Shown here: positions 63,101-64,000 of the stretch, piece by piece | How the letters are laid out: every line of letters starts with the position of its first letter | How positions within the stretch are numbered: the first letter of the stretch is position 1 | Assembly (NCBI RefSeq): GCF_014838715.1 | Contig: NZ_CP061947.1 | Span: forward strand, 3,782,001-3,846,000 | From: Algoriphagus sp. Y33 | GTDB taxonomy: Bacteria; Bacteroidota; Bacteroidia; Cytophagales; Cyclobacteriaceae | Direction: 5' to 3' | DNA: 64,000 nucleotides | The notes under the pieces: generated by a model | What the model saw: the letters and a program-made list of their open reading frames with translations, nothing else | The model's database searches: none | What the model was told of the DNA's origin: nothing | Translations under genes and position numbers: made by a program

Positions 63101-63431
63101 ACTCTTCCTTATTGAGATTGATATTACTCTGCAGGAGCTCCTCGGGAGAGTTATAAATGTAAATTTTAGGCTTAGTATAAGCAACATAGCCTATCATCTG
63201 TGTGAGTCGATTGAACTCACTCTCCAGATAATCAATAGCCATTTTGGCATTGGCTCCTCCACGGTCATAATAGTATACCTCAAAATTATTTGAAGTATAC
63301 AAATACCATTCAAATTGCTTGTGCTGAATTCTGTTTTTCCCAAAACGCTCCTGATCAAACTGGGCAAGGGCAAAAAATGAATTCAACCATAAGCCAGCAA
63401 AAATTAAAATTCGGAAAAGGTGATATCGCAT
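60141..63431 (-). CDS. Degenerate gluzincin + TolB-like propeller + Omp85-type barrel fusion
   Basis: 1096 residues. Signal peptide to about 24. Residues 40-260 look like a peptidase MA-like domain: PEWYVDGIALYLA (170-182) matches the family's second zinc-site helix, but the first HExxH helix is VIIEEMLYG (146-154), without the histidines, so it should be inactive. Residues 290-580 carry PD40-type propeller blades (KFSPDGLNLAYVIN; TFTGGTSLQ). The last 370 residues resemble a surface-antigen/BamA-type barrel (RGYDYDEIRGRNVV; final Phe of LGYNF). It probably sits in the outer membrane. Co-transcribed with yicC and the FAD gene. Confidence 0.82.
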   Translation of the reverse strand: MRYHLFRILIFAGLWLNSFFALAQFDQERFGKNRIQHKQFEWYLYTSNNFEVYYYDRGGANAKMAIDYLESEFNRLTQMIGYVAYTKPKIYIYNSPEELLQSNINLNKEEYNEQGQTNFNRLLAEVAYKGEVDLFKEDLIYGTVKVIIEEMLYGSSVSDAFQSNLTNSFPEWYVDGIALYLAKGWSREMDDFVRHYFEEDQTPKILKLKEKEAALAGQSVWNYIAERYGRRYVSSILNLSRINRNEENSIANTVGLNYKTFTEDWKKFYSDINKQVSSTFRDPNKDASVAQTSPKFIGAINDIKFSPDGLNLAYVINNAGKYKVQVRELSTGREQTIFTGGTSLQDQEANFTSPIIAWRDSANIAIASFKRGFTTLRLRSLDGSNVDKIFLRNITQILSLDFNSTGKNMVLSAISNGKSDIYTLNARGAGRRLTNDSFDELTPVFLNDSTIIYSSNATNLPDSLMGKNLELGSLPNYYNLYMVQVTDTIVTKQLTNSNSKNIRPRKVNSNTIVYLSDLSGINNLMRMSIGNQVSNQISAYNKSLEAFDVNSRMNRMAYSVRDGRESYLVVEGLSISDQFTPSTPRIQLEQAKSLNERMAARRLLEEKEAKENLPQVNREQSPSTQPLIQMDTTTENATSSIDIKRLSFESKNGIDTDNYTFDTLPSNLNSPAPITAESSTTLLETFRKQSLTKRVTGPRQMEPQFFINNINTRFVVDPLRGFGIGLTGKMTDLLDNHSFQGGVMTTLDFRSGGDIFFEYEYLKSRVDFRGRFDRKTIRISEGDITFQKYVLTKVEAGFSYPLNANARFSLSPFVAKTQYFNLNPDSLINGQDPDQNRFDVNYLGGKAEFVYDRTQPLGLYSQTGFKGKIGYVQYQSFGQKERSFSNLYLDLREYKTIHKNIVLAARLYAGSFMGNNPQTYMVGGMDNWLFNEFYRPPSNRPEASPLRNPTGAENSNILFADFVDLRGYDYDEIRGRNVVTFTTELRIPVFSYLTRGNITSNFIRNFQLVGFYDIGSAWNDSAPWERVNDQNTEVINTEGSPFTIVLNNFNNPWLQSYGAGLRTVLLNYYVKLDVARPIRNYVAEDLKFYVTLGYNF

Positions 63432-63452
63432 TCGATTTGCTGAAAGATGTCT

Positions 63453-64000
63453 TTAAATATAATTAAAATAACGAGCTATGCCCACTTCGGAGTCAATAGC
63501 ATTTCCATTTAGTAAATGTTCCACCATTAGTTCACTAAAATAAGGAATTAATGACACTCCCTTCGCTCCAAAACCATTGAATATATAAACGCTTTCCTCG
63601 GTAGGATGTTTTCCCAAAAAAGGTTTTCTATCTCTAGTAGCAGGTCTAATCCCGGTCTTGTGACTGATAATTTTTTCTACCGGCAACCGAACCAAATCTG
63701 TCAACTTCTCCAAAATCTCGGTTTTGGCAGAATCCGTGGCGCCTACGTCCAAATCATGCTTTGTGTAGGTGGATCCGACCCTATGGATCCCATTACCTAA
63801 ATGAACTCTAAAAACACCCCGGTTCACAATGTAATCGGGAGTAAATTCTTGTTTAACTTCCAAAATCTCTCCTTTCACAGGCGCAAACGGAAGGAAATTG
63901 AAGAATCTGGAATTCATAGCCCCCAAGCCGTTACAATACACTATTGCTTTCGCCTTCAGTTCTCTATAAGACCAATAATCATCCTCACATGAAAGTAAGT
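63453..64000 (-). CDS. FAD-dependent oxidoreductase, DAO family (N-terminus beyond window)
   Basis: The frame is open to the window edge, so only the C-terminal 182 residues are visible. Upstream of a GTG at 63941 it continues with KAKAIVYCNGLGAM, the classical DAO turn after the FAD domain, so the true start lies outside. KGEILEVKQEF, GSTYTKHDLD, TGIRPATRDRKPFLGKHP and VYIFNGFGAKGVSLIPY (the C-terminal FAD-contact motif) follow. It resembles glycine/D-amino acid oxidase and the MnmC oxidase domain. The substrate cannot be told from this half. It ends 21 bases before the TolB/barrel gene start. Confidence 0.85.
   Translation of the reverse strand, partial: LLSCEDDYWSYRELKAKAIVYCNGLGAMNSRFFNFLPFAPVKGEILEVKQEFTPDYIVNRGVFRVHLGNGIHRVGSTYTKHDLDVGATDSAKTEILEKLTDLVRLPVEKIISHKTGIRPATRDRKPFLGKHPTEESVYIFNGFGAKGVSLIPYFSELMVEHLLNGNAIDSEVGIARYFNYI

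Noticed and set aside
1..64000. CRISPR arrays, tRNA/rRNA genes, prophage or transposase genes
   Set aside because: I looked through the intergenic stretches and found no spaced direct repeats of CRISPR type, no cloverleaf-like sequences and no transposase or integrase motifs.

Overview
The window reads as a chromosomal segment of a gliding-type Bacteroidota, most likely order Cytophagales (a Cyclobacteriaceae/Algoriphagus-like genome is my best guess from protein style, not a proven assignment). The signs are a complete sprA (type IX secretion/gliding), a SusC/SusD pair with FecI-type sigma and FecR anti-sigma, a BACON-like fragment, DUF4292, DUF4837 and TolB-propeller/barrel proteins, and promoters of the TTTG-N19-TAnnTTTG kind used by this phylum. 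There is no tRNA, rRNA, CRISPR array, prophage or transposase gene that I can see.

Layout. 1-12.8 kb is a mixed region: the end of a DUF2207 membrane protein, a RibD-C reductase, a minus-strand operon of an exported haem dehydrogenase, a Tat-exported TIM-barrel enzyme and an SDR, then a cupin, a DEAD-box helicase, an MFS exporter, a CDF transporter, and two decayed gene fragments (BACON-like; ClC chloride channel). 12.8-16.7 kb holds an OmpR-type two-component system followed by a small three-gene operon (UspA-like, lipocalin-like, DUF1275) with a row of helically phased heptamers between them. 16.9-31.7 kb is the most distinctive part: on the minus strand a DUF819 carrier, FecI-like sigma, FecR, SusC, SusD, then two RraA-aldolase/enolase-superfamily dehydratase pairs, all four with export signals, and finally a BASS sodium symporter. 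31.8-34.2 kb has a sugar aminotransferase and a glycosyltransferase. 34.6-37 kb has isocitrate dehydrogenase divergent from an enoyl-CoA hydratase. 37-45.6 kb is an envelope block (flippase, TPR, DUF4292 lipoprotein, EnvC-like activator, TatA, GatA, LysM transglycosylase). 45.7-59.2 kb is DUF4837, malic enzyme, ruvA, sprA, gcvH, vanZ and two TonB paralogues. 59.2-64 kb is a minus-strand unit of yicC, a TolB/barrel fusion and the end of an FAD oxidoreductase.

How the parts fit. The best candidate for an undescribed system is the 16.9-30.5 kb locus. My reading is that SusC/D brings an acid-sugar derivative across the outer membrane, Tat-exported dehydratases turn aldonate-like acids into 2-keto-3-deoxy acids, exported RraA-type aldolases split these to pyruvate plus an aldehyde, and the BASS symporter takes the small acid across the inner membrane. 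FecI/FecR and the STN domain on SusC would sense substrate. An intrinsic terminator between susD and the first aldolase would set the ratio of uptake proteins to enzymes. The catalytic residues are visible; the substrate and the periplasmic site of action are inference. The intergenic regions also carry three families of short dispersed repeats or hairpins, described individually below.
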